A stretch of DNA of 7,531 nt. Origin: a bacterium (GTDB lineage Bacteria; Elusimicrobiota; Elusimicrobia; Elusimicrobiales; UBA9959). This document shows, in pieces, positions 6,019 to 7,531 of this stretch. The translations under genes were made by a program, and so were the position numbers. Location: NCBI GenBank assembly GCA_021845705.1, contig JAJZVJ010000105.1, forward strand, positions 1 to 7,531, in the 5' to 3' direction. Every line of letters starts with the position of its first letter. The first letter of the stretch is position 1. The notes beneath the pieces are model-generated. The model did not search any database, was not told the DNA's origin, and saw nothing but the letters and a program-made list of their open reading frames with translations.

Positions 6019-6045
6019 TGGAATTTGACTTTCAGGCCTTATAAT
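6016..6045 (+). promoter_or_regulatory. Candidate promoter of the M14 carboxypeptidase gene
   Basis: A perfect TATAAT lies at 6040-6045 in an AT-rich stretch. The best-placed -35 is TTGTGG at 6016-6021 (18-bp spacer), which is weak. The transcript would start near 6052, about 43 bases before the ATG, next to the palindrome at 6055-6068. A better -35-like hexamer, TTGACT at 6025-6030, is too close (9 bp) to serve. Confidence 0.45.
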
Positions 6046-6054
6046 TAATATACA

Positions 6055-6068
6055 TTGACTATAGTCAA
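6055..6068. promoter_or_regulatory. Perfect 14-bp palindrome, candidate operator
   Basis: TTGACTATAGTCAA is its own reverse complement over all 14 bases. It lies about 10 bp downstream of the TATAAT box and 26 bp before the peptidase ATG, so a bound dimer would block transcription start or early elongation. The form (TTGAC and GTCAA half-sites with a short AT centre) resembles sites of MarR-type dimeric repressors in general; no regulator gene lies in the window. Confidence 0.5.
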
Positions 6069-6094
6069 CACAGAACCAGCGGAGGCTTTCAGCA

Positions 6095-7399
6095 ATGATA
6101 AAACTTTTACTCTCCCTCGCCCTTTCCGGTTTACTCTATTCCAACGTAAAAGCGGCAGACTCCCAGCCAAGGGAGAATATCTCTTATAACCAGCTCCTGA
6201 AGGATATAAGCTCGCCCCAGCCCGCCCGGGTTCCGGAGCCCACGGCCGAAAAGACGTCCCTCAAAGCCGCGGCTGACGGCCGCTACTGGGTTACCGTTCG
6301 TGCCGCGGATAAATACGTGCGCACCCGCCTGCTTGAAGCCGGCATGGACATAGTGGAGATAAACGGCGACAAGACCTCCGGTTTTGCCGGGCCGCACACC
6401 ATGGAGCTCCTTTCCTCCAAGGCTTTCATCCTTGAGAGCAAAATGCCCATAGAGCAGTACGCGGCCGCGAGCTTCAAAGATTTTCCCGCCGCCGATTCCG
6501 CCTATCATAACTATAAGGAAACCACGGACCTGCTTAAGCAGATGGCCGCCGCCAATCCGGACATCGCCTCCGTTTTCTCCATCGGCAAGACCACCGAAGG
6601 CCGCGATATCTGGTGCCTGCGCATAAATTCCAGCGCGAAAGGGGATACGCCCAGCTCCAAGCCCGGCGCTTTCTTTATGGGCAACGTGCACGCCCGCGAG
6701 CATCTCGCCGACGAGGTTCCGCTCCTTTTTGCCTCCTGGCTGTTCGACCACAGGAACGATGCCGACGTGAAGCAATATATCGCCACGCTGGATATTTACA
6801 TACTGCCCATGGGCAACCCGGACGGGGTCGAGTACGACATCAGGACCGGCAGCTACCAGTACTTCCGCAAGAACATGAGCACTAACTCCGACAACTCGCG
6901 GGGCGTGGACCTCAACCGCAATTTCGATTCCTGGTGGTGCCAGGCCGGCGCCTCCACCTATCCCGGCGCGGATACCTACTGCGGTCCCAGGGCTTTTTCC
7001 GAGCCGGAGAGCCAGGCCCTTAAGAAATTCATGGAGGCCCGCAAGAACCTGAAGACCCACATAAGCTACCACTCCTACGCGAGCGAAATACTTTACCCCT
7101 GGGGCGGCAGCGACGCCGATGTCCCCAACCTGAAGGACAAACAGGTGTTCGAGAAGGTCGGCGGCGAGATGGGCCAGCTGACCGGCTATCTCTCCCACAA
7201 GTCCAGCGAGATGTACATCGCCACCGGCGACAGCTGCGACTGGGCCTACGCCGAGGGCGGGATCTTCGCCTTCACCTTCGAACTGGACGGGAACGGCTTT
7301 TATCCCGGCGCCTCCGTTATCTCAAGCGTGGTCGCCAAAAATATCAAAGCGGCCGTCTACCTGCTCAGCGTTACGGACAACCCGTATAAAGTGCTGTAA
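6095..7399 (+). CDS. Secreted M14 zinc carboxypeptidase, carboxypeptidase T-like
   Basis: The 434-residue preproenzyme has a signal peptide (about 1-20, ending NVKA), a propeptide (about 21-128) and a catalytic domain that begins near DFPAADSAYHNY (129-140), a close match to the mature start of Thermoactinomyces carboxypeptidase T as I recall it. The M14 residues are all visible: zinc ligands H199 and E202 in HAREH, zinc ligand H326 in YHSY, substrate-binding N274-R275 in DLNRNF, Y374, and the catalytic E396 in FTFEL. It should remove C-terminal residues from peptides outside the cytoplasm. In the pocket segment ATGDSCDWAY, D379 and D382 match the carboxypeptidase T aspartates, while C381 replaces a threonine. 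GGAGG (6081-6085) nine bases before the ATG fixes the start. The gene is monocistronic, with its own promoter-like region, palindrome and terminator. The protein ends soon after the catalytic domain, with no sorting domain. Confidence 0.93.
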   Translation: MIKLLLSLALSGLLYSNVKAADSQPRENISYNQLLKDISSPQPARVPEPTAEKTSLKAAADGRYWVTVRAADKYVRTRLLEAGMDIVEINGDKTSGFAGPHTMELLSSKAFILESKMPIEQYAAASFKDFPAADSAYHNYKETTDLLKQMAAANPDIASVFSIGKTTEGRDIWCLRINSSAKGDTPSSKPGAFFMGNVHAREHLADEVPLLFASWLFDHRNDADVKQYIATLDIYILPMGNPDGVEYDIRTGSYQYFRKNMSTNSDNSRGVDLNRNFDSWWCQAGASTYPGADTYCGPRAFSEPESQALKKFMEARKNLKTHISYHSYASEILYPWGGSDADVPNLKDKQVFEKVGGEMGQLTGYLSHKSSEMYIATGDSCDWAYAEGGIFAFTFELDGNGFYPGASVISSVVAKNIKAAVYLLSVTDNPYKVL

Positions 7400-7415
7400 G
7401 CCGCGGTGCGGACGT

Positions 7416-7443
7416 AAAAAAGCCCGGGAAACCGGGCTTTTTT
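7416..7443 (+). terminator. Rho-independent terminator of the carboxypeptidase gene
   Basis: GCCCGG (7422-7427), a GAAA tetraloop (7428-7431) and CCGGGC (7432-7437) form a perfect stem-loop, followed by six Ts (7438-7443). Six As precede the stem (7416-7421) and could extend the pairing. It starts 17 bases after the stop codon. It is also the likely target structure of the intron that begins at 7446. Confidence 0.93.
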
Positions 7444-7445
7444 AT

Positions 7446-7531
7446 GTGCGCGCGGCATGCGCGCACGCTTGGGGGTGAAAGTCCCCTACGGGGGTTGATA
7501 GAACCTACTGTTAGCCAAAGGCAAGGGTGTC
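7446..7531 (+). mobile_element. Group II (class C) intron, 5' end only
   Basis: The first 86 bases of a group II intron ribozyme are present; the rest, with any reverse-transcriptase/maturase gene, lies beyond the right edge. The 5' end GTGCG (7446-7450) fits the GUGYG consensus. An eight-pair stem (7446-7453 with 7459-7466) closes a GGCAT loop. Then come GGGGGTGAAAGTCCCC (7471-7486) and, at 7508-7531, ACTGTTAGCC and CAAGGGTGTC, which is conserved domain I sequence. The order and wording match, from memory, the Oceanobacillus iheyensis group IIC intron (GGCAU loop, GGGUGAGAGUCCC, ACAGUUAGCC, GCAAGGGUGUC), with the same eight bases before the GGCAT loop. It lies two bases after the T-run of an intrinsic terminator, the known preferred site of class C introns. 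The intron sits outside genes and should not disturb the peptidase. Confidence 0.87.

Noticed and set aside
6025..6045. TTGACT (6025-6030) paired with TATAAT (6040-6045) as one promoter
   Set aside because: The spacer is only 9 bp, far too short for a sigma-70 type promoter.
6131..7198. Long open frame (355 codons) on the minus strand opposite the carboxypeptidase
   Set aside because: The plus strand encodes an M14 enzyme with every catalytic residue in place; the antisense translation is Gly/Val/Ala-rich with no recognisable motif, as expected from GC-rich shadow frames.

Overview
The window is GC-rich, compact bacterial DNA with five complete protein genes, one gene cut off at the left edge, and the 5' end of a group II intron running off the right edge. 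Gene content (AmmeMemoRadiSam genes, a membrane spermidine-synthase-like protein, a NapH-like polyferredoxin, a CcdA/SafE-like membrane protein, a carboxypeptidase T-like M14 peptidase) and short leader regions suggest an environmental bacterium such as an Elusimicrobiota or deltaproteobacterial-type genome. That assignment is an impression from gene style; there is no rRNA or marker gene here to prove it.

Left block (1-1680, + strand): the C-terminal tail of the radical SAM protein AmrS is followed after 83 bp by a single gene fusing AmrB (MEMO1 family) to AmrA (AMMECR1 domain). All three parts of the AmmeMemoRadiSam system are therefore together. Unusually, the fusion protein starts with what looks like a Sec signal peptide. 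Its 3' end overlaps by 34 bp the 3' end of a convergent gene (1647-3752, - strand) for a polytopic membrane protein with a central, degenerate spermidine-synthase-like Rossmann domain.

Middle block (3779-5900, + strand): a NapH-like membrane polyferredoxin starts only 26 bp from the divergent membrane methyltransferase-like gene. It is followed by a 64-residue Cys4 zinc-ribbon protein and a CcdA/DsbD-like (UreH-like, TauE/SafE-annotated) membrane protein. The three genes look like a small redox cassette: cytoplasmic-side iron-sulfur clusters, a small metal-binding protein and a cysteine-bearing membrane conduit. The leaders of the second and third genes each carry a dyad-symmetric sequence.

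Right block (5901-7531): a 194-bp noncoding region holds a cluster of GGCC-containing inverted and direct repeats, a TATAAT box and a perfect 14-bp palindrome. It precedes a secreted M14 zinc carboxypeptidase closely resembling carboxypeptidase T. The peptidase gene ends in a strong Rho-independent terminator. Two bases after the terminator's T-run a group IIC intron begins, the target preference known for this intron class. No tRNA, rRNA or CRISPR array is visible.
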